DNA from: Roseobacter sp. SK209-2-6
Lineage (GTDB): Bacteria; Pseudomonadota; Alphaproteobacteria; Rhodobacterales; Rhodobacteraceae
Length of the DNA stretch: 64,000 nt
Reading direction: 5' to 3'
NCBI RefSeq assembly: GCF_000169455.1
Contig: NZ_AAYC01000004.1
Location: forward strand, 248,001 to 312,000
Under the pieces are notes generated by a model. It was given only the letters and a program-made list of their open reading frames with translations. It did not search any database and was not told where the DNA came from. The translations under genes and the position numbers were made by a program. Below, one piece after another: positions 8,734-18,600 of the stretch (the stretch's first letter is position 1; each line of letters begins with the position of its first letter).

Positions 8734-9066
8734 ATGAAACCGCTTTTGAAAACCTTTTCTGCCCTCGCGGATGAGACCCGCATGGCCATCGTGGAACAGC
8801 TGATGGATCACGGAGAGCTTGCCGCTGGCGATCTTGTGCGTGGGGCCAGCATCTCAGCGCCTGCGATTTCCAGACACCTTAAGGTGCTGCGGGAAGCTGG
8901 CCTGATCGATCAGCGGGCCAAAGGCACCAAACGGTATTACTCGGCGCGACCAGAAAGCCTGCGCCTGATCGCAGATTGGACCCAGTCACGGCGGGCCTTT
9001 TGGGAAAGCAGTCTGGACCGGCTGGAGGCAGCCTTGCTTGACGATGTCGAAAATGGAGATAGCTAG
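8734..9066 (+). CDS. ArsR-family winged-helix repressor
   Basis: A 110-aa HTH protein beginning MKPLLKTFSALADETR, with the ArsR recognition helix segment SAPAISRHLKVLREAGLI and the wing KGTKRYYSA. There is no cysteine metal-sensing motif, so it belongs to the non-metal ArsR subgroup typically paired with SRPBCC proteins. A second in-frame ATG at 8725 is possible. Neither has a strong Shine-Dalgarno, and the transcript may be nearly leaderless. The stop is directly followed by the ATG of the SRPBCC gene, indicating an operon. Confidence 0.9.
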   Translation: MKPLLKTFSALADETRMAIVEQLMDHGELAAGDLVRGASISAPAISRHLKVLREAGLIDQRAKGTKRYYSARPESLRLIADWTQSRRAFWESSLDRLEAALLDDVENGDS

Positions 9067-9507
9067 ATGAACGTTGCTCTGACTGATTTGCAGCTCAACC
9101 GCAGTTTTCCGGTATCGCCAGAGCGGCTCTTTGCCTGGGTGACGCAGGCTGAGAAGCTGATGCAATGGTGGGGACCTGAAGGGGTTGATGTGGTTGAGAG
9201 CGCATTGGACCTGACCCGTACCGGGCCCTATTTTGCCAAGATGCAGGGAAGTGAGGGACAGATCTATCATGTCTCGGGCCATGTGACCCATGTTACGCCC
9301 TCGCGCTCTGTCGGGTTTACCTGGGCTTGGCATGATGATGCCGGGGTGCGGGGCGCAGAAAGTCATGTCACCTTCACGATCGAAGCCGAAGGGGAGGGGG
9401 CGCGGCTGGTAATTGACCATCGCGACTTGCCCGATGGGGAGTTGGCGCAAAGCCATCGCCGAGGCTGGACCTCAACACTCGACAAATTGTCACGCAAGAT
9501 CGCCTGA
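9067..9507 (+). CDS. SRPBCC/AHSA1-like protein
   Basis: A 146-aa START/Bet v1-fold protein with the typical opening RSFPVSPERLFAWVTQAEKL, then the QWWGPEG turn and a C-terminal helix (HRRGWTSTLDKLSR). Such proteins bind hydrophobic ligands and are very often the second gene after an ArsR regulator, as here with no intergenic space. The ligand is unknown. It is probably co-regulated with the YciI-like gene 69 bp downstream. Confidence 0.88.
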   Translation: MNVALTDLQLNRSFPVSPERLFAWVTQAEKLMQWWGPEGVDVVESALDLTRTGPYFAKMQGSEGQIYHVSGHVTHVTPSRSVGFTWAWHDDAGVRGAESHVTFTIEAEGEGARLVIDHRDLPDGELAQSHRRGWTSTLDKLSRKIA

Positions 9508-9576
9508 GCAAAAGCCCGGTAGGCGAAGGGTCGCCAAGTCAGAGATTTCAGCAAGACCAAAGAAAGGGAGAAAGTC

Positions 9577-9891
9577 ATGCCTCAGTTTATTTTCGCCTAT
9601 CATGGCGGCAAAGCACCTGAATCCGCAGAAGAAGGCGCAGCGGTGATGGAAGCCTGGAAATCCTGGATGGGAGATCTCGGCACGGCCCTGGTCGTTCCTG
9701 GCAACCCTGTTGGTCTGTCCAAGACGGTCAGCGGAGCGGGAGTGGCAGATGACGGTGGTGCAAACCCCGTTTCGGGCTATTCGGTGGTCGAAGCCACTGA
9801 TCAGGCTGCGGCCTGCGAGATGGCCAAAGGCTGCCCAATGGTAGTGAGCGGCCATGGCTCGGTCGAAGTTGCGGAGCTGATAGAGATGTAA
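9577..9891 (+). CDS. YciI-like (YCII/DGPF-type) protein
   Basis: A 104-aa ferredoxin-like alpha/beta protein. It begins PQFIFAYHGG, has a central GYSVVEA strand and a C-terminal VSGHGSVEVAELIEM, consistent with the YCII-related family, whose members are often encoded with ArsR and SRPBCC genes. GGGAG precedes the ATG at 6 nt. No catalytic role can be stated; the His-Asp pair of true YciI enzymes is not obvious. Confidence 0.85.
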   Translation: MPQFIFAYHGGKAPESAEEGAAVMEAWKSWMGDLGTALVVPGNPVGLSKTVSGAGVADDGGANPVSGYSVVEATDQAAACEMAKGCPMVVSGHGSVEVAELIEM

Positions 9892-9938
9892 CATTGCCGG
9901 GCCTTGGGTCTTGGCACCCAGGACGGCATCTAGAATAG

Positions 9939-9972
9939 GCAGGGCCACGCAATTGCGGAGGCCCTGTTTTTC
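9939..9972 (+). terminator. Rho-independent terminator after the ArsR-SRPBCC-YciI operon
   Basis: A 7-bp stem CAGGGCC / GGCCCTG (9940-9946 with 9960-9966) is followed directly by TTTTT (9967-9971). Confidence 0.85.
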
Positions 9973-9987
9973 GTTCGACTGGCCCCG

Positions 9988-11154
9988 CTACAACTGGCAT
10001 GAGGGCGAAAAACAGGGCCAATGCTCCAACTCTTGCTGTTCACTCACGACCAGTAATTCGCCAAACTCAGGCAAGATGGCTTCGCTTTGATCCGGGCGCA
10101 GAAAGGCATAGCCACCTACCGGTGACTGTTTCAGCCTTGGCCCGCTCCAAACCTCCTGATTTGAGGAGCGGCCAAAAATGCCAGAGTAGCCGTAGTCTTT
10201 GGGATAGACCGGGCTGGCCTTCCAATACCCACCATAGATCGCCAGATCGGCACGATTGCGAAGACCTGTGAGGGGGGAGAGCGCCTCCAACCCCGGAATG
10301 GGATTGCGGGGCATGTATTTCAATACTGGTGTGGCAATGAAAAGCGCTGGTGCAAAGCCTTCCGTAGCAGGAAGACCAAAGTCCTTGGGCTTTACCAGAA
10401 GTGAGCCGAGGGCCACTTCACTCACCCCATGCTGCGGGCCGTAGCGATCAAAGGTCAGGCTGCCTCCGGTGTTGATGATCGGGGTATTACAATGCACCTG
10501 CAGCATCTCGCGCGCCAGTTTGAGGCCACTTTCAACACGGCGGCGGGCTGCGGCGCGCAGCAGGGCTGGCAGTTTTGCAAGATGCGGCTCATAGCCCATT
10601 GCCCCCTGCAGCCGTAGCCCTTTCAGTGTGCTGATCGCCTCAATCGCGGGGGGCAGCGTCTTGGTGGTAAACCCGCCACGATGCAGACCAACATCCAATT
10701 CCACTGCGATGGGCAGCACAAGGCCCCGCTCCCGTGCCAGCGCATCATATTGCTGTGCTCGTTCCAGTGTGTCGATCAGCCAGATCACCTGATCTCGGGC
10801 TCTGACATTGCGATCCAGAATGCGGGCTGCGGCCGGGGCGGGCAGGGGCTTGCCCAATAGATGCTCTGCATTGGGTCGCAGGTGGAGCAGCTCCTCCAGC
10901 ATGGGGGCTGAGAAACTCATGACGCCACGCGCATCCAGTTGTTCCATGGCAAGGTCCAGCAAGGGCGGCGCGGCCAGGGATTTTGCCACGACCCGGACCT
11001 CAACACCGGGGTGCAGCCTCTCCCTTGCAAGCGCCAGATTGTGCATCAGCCGCCCCTTGTCGAGGATCAGACAAGGGCCCGTGACGCCGGTTTGGCGCAG
11101 CATCTCTTCCCAGAGCTTAAAATCCGGAAGGGAACCGTTCCTGTGGGGGCTCAT
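9988..11154 (-). CDS. PLP-dependent alanine-racemase-fold enzyme (D-threonine aldolase/DSD1-like)
   Basis: A 388-aa fold-type III PLP protein. The PLP lysine lies in VVAKSLAAPPLL near residue 60, followed by barrel strands with VELDVGLHRGG and NTGGSLTFDRYG, and a C-terminal beta domain. Family members include D-threonine aldolase and D-serine dehydratase; the DSD1 zinc ligands are not obvious, so the reaction is unassigned. Its ATG overlaps the stop of the flavoprotein gene upstream by 4 bp (ATGA), implying tightly coupled expression and probably one pathway acting on a D-amino acid or hydroxy-amino acid. Confidence 0.85.
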   Translation of the reverse strand: MSPHRNGSLPDFKLWEEMLRQTGVTGPCLILDKGRLMHNLALARERLHPGVEVRVVAKSLAAPPLLDLAMEQLDARGVMSFSAPMLEELLHLRPNAEHLLGKPLPAPAAARILDRNVRARDQVIWLIDTLERAQQYDALARERGLVLPIAVELDVGLHRGGFTTKTLPPAIEAISTLKGLRLQGAMGYEPHLAKLPALLRAAARRRVESGLKLAREMLQVHCNTPIINTGGSLTFDRYGPQHGVSEVALGSLLVKPKDFGLPATEGFAPALFIATPVLKYMPRNPIPGLEALSPLTGLRNRADLAIYGGYWKASPVYPKDYGYSGIFGRSSNQEVWSGPRLKQSPVGGYAFLRPDQSEAILPEFGELLVVSEQQELEHWPCFSPSCQL

Positions 11155-12401
11155 GGGTGAAAGATCCGGGCCAGCTCCGGCGACAGGAACCGGTCCTTGG
11201 GGTCCATGCGGGCGCGCAGGGCGTCGAACCTGCCCAGATCGGGATAAAGCTCCTCCAGATCCTTACGGGTGAGGCCGTGCAGCTTACCCCAATGCGGGCG
11301 GCCCCCAGCGGTGCGGAACAGGGCCTCGCAATCGCGGAAGAACCCCTCATACTGTTGCGCAGCATGCATATGCACCGCGATGGAGACACGCGGGCCATGC
11401 TGGAAAGGCGACAGCCAGGCGCTGTCCCCCGCTGTCTGGCGGACTTCGATGGGAAACCAGACATCGCTGTGACGCGTCTCGATCAGTTGGGCGATCTCTT
11501 TCAACACCCCGGCAGCATTTTCGGGCGGCAGATGATACTCCATCTCATTGAACCGCATCGCGCGGGTGGAGCTGAGCACCCGCCAGCTCTCGCCTGTGAA
11601 ATCCTCCTCTCCCTGCAGCTTCAACATCAGCGAGAGAAGACGTTTCTGGATGCCGGGGTGAAAGCGGCGCAGCTTGCTCGCCAGCTTCATCACTCCCAGG
11701 CCGAGGGCATCCAGATCCAGCGGAGGCTTGTCCGGCAGCGCCTCTGTGATGTCGTGGGAAATCCCGATGCCCTTACCGCTATGGGGCAGCAGGAAGAATT
11801 CATAGCAGCGGTGCGCCAGCCATTTCTCGTGCATGCTCTCCAAGAGCTGGTCAAAGGATCGCACTCCAACCCGGCGGCGCAAGTTGAAGGCCGGTACGGT
11901 GTTGAGCTCGATTTCCAAGAGCACCCCCAGAAGACCCAGGCTCACCTGCACACCGGGCAGATCCTCGGTGCTGACCTCGATGACCTCGCCATTGCCGTTC
12001 AGGAGCTTGGCGCCTGTCATCTCGGCTGAAATGCAGGGCAGGGTTCTGCCGGTGCCATGGGTCGCGGTGGACATGGCACCCGCCAGGGACTGCACATTGA
12101 TATCACCGAGGTTGCGAAAGGCCTGGCCCTCCTGTCCCAGCGCCTCCGACAATTGGTGCAGCGGCGCATTGGCATTGACCCTGGCCCGGCCTTCGCAGAG
12201 GTCCAGCACCAGAGGCGTATCCAGCTGATCCAGCCGCAGAATATGCGCGCCGCCAGTGACCAGCGGCGTAAAGGAATGTCCGGCCCCGACCGGCCGCAGC
12301 ACTTCCTTGCCTCGGCTCAGAAGAGCCTGCAGCTCCGCAATCGAGGAGGCCGCCATGACCGCAGCGCCTGAGTTCTGATTGCCCGACCAGTTTCGCCACA
12401 T
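11151..12401 (-). CDS. FAD-linked oxidase of the D-arabinono-1,4-lactone oxidase type
   Basis: A 416-aa VAO/PCMH-fold flavoprotein. The N-terminal FAD domain has PVGAGHSFTPL, where the His matches the covalent-FAD histidine of aldonolactone and alditol oxidases, and SLAGAMSTATHGTG. The C-terminal ALO domain ends DPKDRFLSPELARIF. It oxidises a sugar lactone or polyol-like substrate, not identified. ATG 12401 has AGGGGAT at good spacing and gives the family start WRNWSGNQ; a GTG at 12437 is the alternative. It overlaps the PLP enzyme start by 4 bp. Confidence 0.88.
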   Translation of the reverse strand: MWRNWSGNQNSGAAVMAASSIAELQALLSRGKEVLRPVGAGHSFTPLVTGGAHILRLDQLDTPLVLDLCEGRARVNANAPLHQLSEALGQEGQAFRNLGDINVQSLAGAMSTATHGTGRTLPCISAEMTGAKLLNGNGEVIEVSTEDLPGVQVSLGLLGVLLEIELNTVPAFNLRRRVGVRSFDQLLESMHEKWLAHRCYEFFLLPHSGKGIGISHDITEALPDKPPLDLDALGLGVMKLASKLRRFHPGIQKRLLSLMLKLQGEEDFTGESWRVLSSTRAMRFNEMEYHLPPENAAGVLKEIAQLIETRHSDVWFPIEVRQTAGDSAWLSPFQHGPRVSIAVHMHAAQQYEGFFRDCEALFRTAGGRPHWGKLHGLTRKDLEELYPDLGRFDALRARMDPKDRFLSPELARIFHP

Positions 12402-12523
12402 TACCGCTATCCCCTGTTGCGCCCGCGCATTTGCCACAGTCTAGTCCGGCCTCCCCCCGCCCTGCCAAGTTTGACCGCGCGTCAAGGCTGGCTTGACCCG
12501 GCGAAGAGTTCACCCTGAATACA

Positions 12524-12549
12524 GAAAAAGGGCCGGAAATCCCCGGCCC
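12524..12549 (-). terminator. Terminator of the transaminase gene
   Basis: A 7-bp stem GGGCCGG / CCGGCCC (12530-12536 with 12543-12549) is followed leftward by TTTTTCTG. It lies about 28 bp beyond the transaminase stop. Confidence 0.85.
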
Positions 12550-12577
12550 CTCAGCTGCTGTCTGATCTGCTTCGGTG

Positions 12578-13951
12578 TTACCCGAGCACGGATTTGACCG
12601 CCCTCTGGGTTGCGGCAACCACCTGATCGGCCTCTGCGCGTGTCAGGCAGAAGGGCGGGGCGAAGCCCAGGATGTCACCCTGCGGCATGGCGCGGGCAAT
12701 GACCTTGTCCTGCTCCAAAAGCTTGGCCGAGATCTGCGGGCCGATCTTGTCAGCAGCGTCAAAGAAGGTGCGGTTGTCCTTGTCCTTCACAAATTCCACC
12801 GCACAGAGCATCCCCTCACCGCGCACTTCACCGACATGGGCATGACCCGACAGCGCCTCTGCCATGCAAGCGTTCAGATAGGCGCCCACCTCGCCGGCGT
12901 TTTGCACCAGGTTCAGATCGTCAATCAGCTTGAGGTTGGCAACACCGGCTGCGGCCCCGATAGGGTGGGCAGAGTAGGTCCAGCCGTGGCCGATCGGTCC
13001 GTTCTCATCCGTGCCCTGCTCCAGCACCTTCCAGACCTTGTCCGAAATGATCGAGCCGGAGAGCGGCGCATAGGCCGAGGTCAGCCCCTTGGCGATGGTG
13101 ATGATGTCGGCCTCGATGCCGTAGTGGTCAGAGCCGAACATGCTGCCAAGGCGCCCGAACCCGGTGACAACCTCATCCGCCACCAGCAGGATGTCGTGCT
13201 TTTTCAGAACCGCCTGAATGGCGTCCCAATAGCCTGCGGGCGGCGGCACAATGCCACCGGTGCCCAGAACCGGCTCGCCGATGAAGGCGGCGATAGTGTC
13301 TGCGCCTTCGCGCTCGATCAGCGCTTCCAGCTCCGCCGCGCAATGGGCCACGAACTGCTCTTCGCTCTGGTCCAGATTGTCCCGGCGGTAGTAATAGGGC
13401 GCCTCGGTGTGGATCACCTGTTCCACCGGCAGGTCGAACTTCTTGTGGAACAGCTCCAACCCGGTCAACGAGCCGGTGATCAGGCCCGAGCCATGATAGC
13501 CGCGCCAGCGGGAGATGATCTTCTTCTTCTCCGGGCGGCCCAGGATGTTGTTGTAATACCAGATCAGCTTGACGTTGGTTTCATTCGCGTCAGAGCCGCC
13601 AAGGCCGAAATAGACCTTGGACATATTCTTCGGCGCCCGGTCCAGGATCATCTTGGACAGGGTGATCGAGGCCTCGGTGCCGTGGCCAACGTAAGAGTGG
13701 TAATAGGCCAGCTCCTTGGCCTGATCACCGATGGCCTCGGCGATCTCCTGGCGCCCGTAGCCGACGTTGACGCAATAGAGCCCGGCAAAGGCATCCAGCA
13801 GCCGGTTGCCGTCGCGGTCCTCGATAAAAACGCCGGAGGCAGTCTTGATCACCCGGTTGGGGCTTTCGCCGCGGGCGTGCTGGGCCAGATGGGTTGAAGG
13901 GTGAAAGAAATTCTCGCGGTCCCACTGGTCGAGTTGGTCATTCTTCAGCAT
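12578..13951 (-). CDS. Class III omega-aminotransferase (amine/beta-alanine:pyruvate type)
   Basis: A 457-aa fold-type I PLP transaminase. It contains the cofactor-binding GSDANETNVK block, the DEVVTGFGR motif with the PLP-ring aspartate, and the Schiff-base lysine in TIAKGLTSAYAPL. From memory it closely resembles an amine:pyruvate transaminase of known structure from Ruegeria, beginning MLKNDQLDQWDRENFFHPSTH here. Likely donors are amines, taurine- or beta-alanine-type omega-amino acids, with pyruvate as acceptor. ATG 13951 has AAGGAAAAG upstream. It is transcribed alone with its own terminator. Confidence 0.93.
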   Translation of the reverse strand: MLKNDQLDQWDRENFFHPSTHLAQHARGESPNRVIKTASGVFIEDRDGNRLLDAFAGLYCVNVGYGRQEIAEAIGDQAKELAYYHSYVGHGTEASITLSKMILDRAPKNMSKVYFGLGGSDANETNVKLIWYYNNILGRPEKKKIISRWRGYHGSGLITGSLTGLELFHKKFDLPVEQVIHTEAPYYYRRDNLDQSEEQFVAHCAAELEALIEREGADTIAAFIGEPVLGTGGIVPPPAGYWDAIQAVLKKHDILLVADEVVTGFGRLGSMFGSDHYGIEADIITIAKGLTSAYAPLSGSIISDKVWKVLEQGTDENGPIGHGWTYSAHPIGAAAGVANLKLIDDLNLVQNAGEVGAYLNACMAEALSGHAHVGEVRGEGMLCAVEFVKDKDNRTFFDAADKIGPQISAKLLEQDKVIARAMPQGDILGFAPPFCLTRAEADQVVAATQRAVKSVLG

Positions 13952-14167
13952 GTCTTTTCCTTACGATTTGCAGGAGAATTTGCCGGATCTGCGCAGAGGA
14001 TGTGACTGAAATTTCTATGTCTGGCAGGCGAAACATCTGTCTGCCTGACCGTTGTGACTGCTGCTTATTGGCGGGTATGGGCTGCATTCTGAGCGCTGCG
14101 CTAGGCGTCTTCTGGTCGATGCCCCTTGCAACTGCGACTCGACTCTCTTGCGGGAACTGGCGTAAAA

Positions 14168-14182
14168 GAACAAAAGATGAAC
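14168..14182. promoter_or_regulatory. LexA (SOS) box upstream of imuB-dnaE2
   Basis: The sequence GAAC-N7-GAAC is perfect (14168-14171 and 14179-14182), i.e. GTTC-N7-GTTC on the other strand, the direct-repeat LexA operator established for Rhodobacter and other alphaproteobacteria. It ends 32 bp before the imuB ATG, a position for repressing this damage-inducible operon. Two abutting GACTC (GANTC) sites lie just upstream at 14136-14145. The rest of the 263-bp gap has no credible gene. Confidence 0.88.
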
Positions 14183-14214
14183 ATTACCTAGATCTACCTA
14201 TATGAGTCTGAGAG

Positions 14215-15693
14215 ATGCCAGCCGAGAGCACGCGCCGCATTCTGTCCCTGTGGTTTCCCCGGATGGCCAGCGACCGGGCCCTGCGCTCGCGCCCGGTGGA
14301 GGGGCCCTTTGCGCTGACCCTGCATGAGAAGAATGCCAGCCGGATCTATTGCCTCAATGAGACGGCGGAGCGCCTGGGCCTCAACCGCGGTATGCCCCAT
14401 GCGGATGCCCGTGCCTTTTGCCCCGAGCTGCAAAGCCGCCTGGCAGAGCCTGAGGCGGAGCAGCAGTTCCTCCTGGCCCTGCGCCGCTGGGCCCTGCGCT
14501 ACAGCCCTTGGGCGGGCCTGGAGCGGCGCGACGGGCTGGTGCTGGATATCAGCGGCGCGGCGCATCTCTTTGGCGGCGAGGCCGCGATGCTGGCGGATAT
14601 GCGCCAGCGGCTGATGCGGGCCCAGGTCACCGCGCGCATCGGCCTGGCGGACAGCCGGGGCGCAGCCTGGGCCCTGGCGCATTTTGGCGAGGGCGTGGCC
14701 CCTGCGGGTGAGATGCTCAGCGCGCTTTGCGAACTGCCGATGGCGGCCCTGCGCCTGGAGGAGAAGACCTGCACCGCCTTGGGGCGCCTGGGGCTGCACC
14801 GGATCGGGGATCTGGAGGGGGCCGCCCGCGCGCCCCTGGCGCGGCGCTTCGGGCCGGATCTGCTGCTGCGGCTGGACCAGGCCCTGGGACGGCAGCCGGA
14901 GGAGGTCTCCCCGCTGGAGGAACCGCCGCGCTACCGTGCGGCCCTGTCGCTGCCGGAGCCTATCGGCCTCGCGAAGGATGTCATGGCAGGCACCGCCCGC
15001 CTGCTGGAGCGGCTCTGCGCCCGGCTGAAAGCGCAGGAGGCGGGGGCACGGGTGCTGCTTTTGACCCTCAGGCGGGTCGATCAGGACAGCCAGCAGGTGG
15101 AGCTGCGCCTGGCCCGGCCCCTGCGGGATGCAAAGCGCATCCTGCCGCTGTTTGAACGTGGCATCAGCGGGGTTGAGGCGGGCTATGGCATCGACCGGAT
15201 GCTGCTCGAGGCGGTGCAGGCAGAACCCCTGCCGGTGCGGCAGATCAGTCATATGCGCGAGGCCCGCACCGATCAGCTGGATGATCTGATCACCCGCCTT
15301 GGCACCCGGATCGGGCTGGAGAATGTGCAGCGTCTGCTGCCCGCCGACAGCCATATCCCCGAACGTAGCTTTATCGTGGCGGCTGCCGCCTATTGCGACC
15401 CGGCAGAGACCTGGCATGCCCCGCAGTCCCGACCGCTGCGCTTGTTTCCACCTGAACCCATTGCCGCCACAGGCGCTGCCCCGCCCCGGCAGTTTCGCTG
15501 GCGCCGTATGCGCTTCACCACGGCAGAGGTAACCGGGCCTGAACGGATCACTCCGGAATGGTGGCTGGAGGATGAGGATTGGCGCAGCGGGTTGCGCGAT
15601 TACTGGCGGGTGGTGACGCGCCAGGGCCGCCGCCTCTGGCTGTTTTACACGCCGCAGAGCCCGGGCTGGTTTGTGCAGGGGGAATTTGCATGA
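14215..15693 (+). CDS. imuB: Mutasome Y-family polymerase-like protein ImuB
   Basis: A 492-aa Y-family-like protein of the SOS mutagenesis cassette. It starts RRILSLWFPRMASDR, where true DNA polymerases IV/V have a catalytic acidic motif, so it is catalytically dead as expected for ImuB. The typical GLVLDISGAAHLFGGE block follows at about 106-121, then a thumb/little-finger-like region. ImuB links DnaE2 to the beta clamp and, where present, to ImuA. The ATG at 14215 has only a weak ribosome site. The stop overlaps the dnaE2 start by 4 bp. No imuA is found next to it. Confidence 0.95.
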   Translation: MPAESTRRILSLWFPRMASDRALRSRPVEGPFALTLHEKNASRIYCLNETAERLGLNRGMPHADARAFCPELQSRLAEPEAEQQFLLALRRWALRYSPWAGLERRDGLVLDISGAAHLFGGEAAMLADMRQRLMRAQVTARIGLADSRGAAWALAHFGEGVAPAGEMLSALCELPMAALRLEEKTCTALGRLGLHRIGDLEGAARAPLARRFGPDLLLRLDQALGRQPEEVSPLEEPPRYRAALSLPEPIGLAKDVMAGTARLLERLCARLKAQEAGARVLLLTLRRVDQDSQQVELRLARPLRDAKRILPLFERGISGVEAGYGIDRMLLEAVQAEPLPVRQISHMREARTDQLDDLITRLGTRIGLENVQRLLPADSHIPERSFIVAAAAYCDPAETWHAPQSRPLRLFPPEPIAATGAAPPRQFRWRRMRFTTAEVTGPERITPEWWLEDEDWRSGLRDYWRVVTRQGRRLWLFYTPQSPGWFVQGEFA

Positions 15694-18600
15694 GCAGCCG
15701 GTCTGCACAGGAGACAGGCGCAGCGCCTGCGGTAGGCCAGGACGCCTTGGCAGAGTTCCAGACCACCCGCGAGGCGCCGCCACCCGGCTATGCAGAGCTG
15801 GCTGTCACCAGCAATTTCACCTTTCTGACCGGCGCCTCCCACCCGGAAGAGCTGGTGGCCCGCGCGGTTGAGCTGGGGCTGGCGGCTATTGCTATCACCG
15901 ACCGCAATTCCCTGGCGGGATCAGTGCGCGCCTTTGCCGCCCTCAAGACCCTGCGCCAGCAGCGGGAGGAGGCGGCGGAGGAGCAAGCGAAGGAAGCGCA
16001 GGCGGAGACTGAGACAGCCGCGCTGCGGATCCGCTCGCAATACCGCACCGACAGCAGCTCGCGGCAGGAAAGTGGGCCAAAAGAAGCCTTAGAAACCTCC
16101 AAACTGGCACCACTGCCACAGCTGATCACCGGCTGCCGCCTGGTCTTGCGCGACAGTCCGGTTCACTGGCTCGCCCTGCCGCAGGATCGGGCTGCCTATC
16201 ACCGGCTCAGCCGCCTTTTGTCCCTGGGCAAGCTGCGCGCCGAAAAGGGCCAATGCCACCTGGATCTGCAGGATATGCTGGCGGGCTGCAGCGGCATGAC
16301 CCTGATTGCCCTGCCGCAGGTGCCGTTGCAGGAGGCGCAGGTGCTGCAGCATCTGCAAGCTGTCGTCCGGCAATATCCCGGCCAGGTCTTTCTGGGGGCG
16401 GCTCCGCGGTATGACGGCAGCGATCAGGCCTATTTTGCCCAGTGCCACCACTTTGCCCGCCGCGCTGCCGCACCCATGGTGGCGGTGGGGGATGTGCTGA
16501 TGCACCGGGGCAGCCGCCGCCAGCTGGGGGATGTGCTGACCTGCATGCGCGAGAAGCTCACCATTGATGCAATCGGCACCCGCGCCCTGCCCAATGGCGA
16601 ACGCCGCCTGAAAGCCCCCGCCGATATGGCGCGCCTCTTTCGCAGCTACCCGGCAGCCCTGCGCCGCAGCCTGGAGATCGCCGCGCGCTGCAGCTTCTGC
16701 CTCAGCCAGCTCTCTTATGAGTACCCCAGCGAGATCTCCGCAGAGGAGCCGCCGCAGGTGCGGCTGGAACGGCTGGCCTGGGAGGGGCTGGCGCGGCGCT
16801 GCCCGGATGGCATTCCCGCTCGCTACCGCGCCATGGCCGAAAAAGAGCTGCGCCTGGTGGCGGACCTGGGCTTTGCCGCCTATTTCCTGACGGTGCGCGA
16901 TATCGTGGACTATGCGCGCAGCCAGGAAATCCTCTGCCAGGGGCGCGGCTCTGCGGCCAATTCCATCCTCTGCTATGCGCTCTTCATCACCGATGTGAGC
17001 CCCGAGCAGATCTCCATGGTGTTTGAGCGCTTTGTCTCCAAACACCGGGGCGAGCCGCCGGATATCGACGTGGATTTCGAACATGAGCGGCGCGAGGAGG
17101 TGATCCAGCATATCTATGAGAAATACGGCCGTCACCGCGCCGGGCTGTGCTCCACGGTGATCCATTTCCGCTCCCGCGCGGCGATCCGCGAAGTGGGCAA
17201 GGTCATGGGGCTGAGCGAGGATGTCACCGCCAGCCTGTCAGGGCAGATCTGGGGCCAGTCCAACCGGGGCGCCGATCCCGAGCGCATGAAGGAGCTGGGC
17301 CTGGACCTGGAGGACCGGCGCCTGGCCCAGACCATCCGCCTGATCGGGGAGATCATCGGCTTCCCGCGCCACCTGTCGCAGCATGTGGGCGGCTTTGTCA
17401 TCACCCGGGGGCGGCTGGATGAGCTCTGCCCGATCGAGAATGCCGCGATGGAGGACCGCACCATCATCGAATGGGACAAGGATGACATCGACACCTTGGG
17501 CATCCTCAAGGTGGATGTGCTGAGCCTCGGCATGCTGACCTGCATCCGCAAGAGCTTTGACCTGCTGGAGCAGCATGAGGGCGGGGAGCGCTGGAGCATC
17601 GCCACCGTGCCGCAGGATGACCATCCGACCTATGACATGCTGTGTCTTGCGGATGCGGTAGGGGTGTTTCAGGTGGAAAGCCGGGCGCAGATGAACTTTC
17701 TGCCGCGCATGCGCCCGCGCCGCTTTTATGATCTGGTGATCGAAGTGGCTATCGTGCGCCCCGGCCCGATCCAGGGTGGCATGGTGCAACCCTATATCAA
17801 GCGCCGCCAGGGCCGTGAGAAGGTGGAATACCCCTCCAAGGAGCTGGAGGAGGTGATGGGCAAGACCTTGGGCGTGCCGCTGTTTCAGGAACAGGCAATG
17901 CAGATCGCGGTGGTGGCGGCAGGTTTCACGCCCGAGGCGGCGGACCAGCTGCGCCGCTCGCTGGCGACCTTCCGGCGCATGGGCACCATCAGCAGTTTCC
18001 GTGACCGCTTTATCAATGGCATGCTGGAGCGGAACTACGACGCGGAGTTCGCCGCCCGCTGCTTTGCCCAGATCGAAGGCTTTGCCGATTACGGCTTTCC
18101 CGAAAGCCACGCAGCGGCCTTTGCCATGCTCACCTATATTTCCGCCTGGCTGAAATGCCATCACCCGGCGGTCTTTGCCTGCGCCCTGCTGAACTCCCAG
18201 CCCATGGGGTTCTATGCCCCGGCGCAGATCGTGCGCGACGCTCGCGACCATGGCATCGAGGTGCGCCCGGTCTGCGTCAACAGCAGCACCTGGGACAACA
18301 GCCTGGAGCGCCGGGCTGACGGGGCCCTGGCGCTGCGGCTGGGCTTCCGGCAGATCAAGGGCTTCAGATCCGAAGACGCCGAGTGGATCATTGCTGCGCG
18401 CGGCAATGGCTACCGCGATCCGGACGCCCTCTGGCTGCGGGCCGGGCTGCGCCCCGATGCACTGGAGCGTCTGGCCGAGGCCGATGCCATGGCCGATATG
18501 GGGCTGGGCCGCCGCCAGGCGCTCTGGCAGGTGAAGGCGATCCGGGGCCAGGTGCCCCTGCCGCTGTTCAGCGACCCGCTGGAAGGCGAAGGCCTGCGCG

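Noticed and set aside
13894-14205. 103-aa frame upstream of imuB as a possible imuA
   Set aside because: No RecA-like or ImuA motif; it overlaps the start of the transaminase gene and the LexA box.
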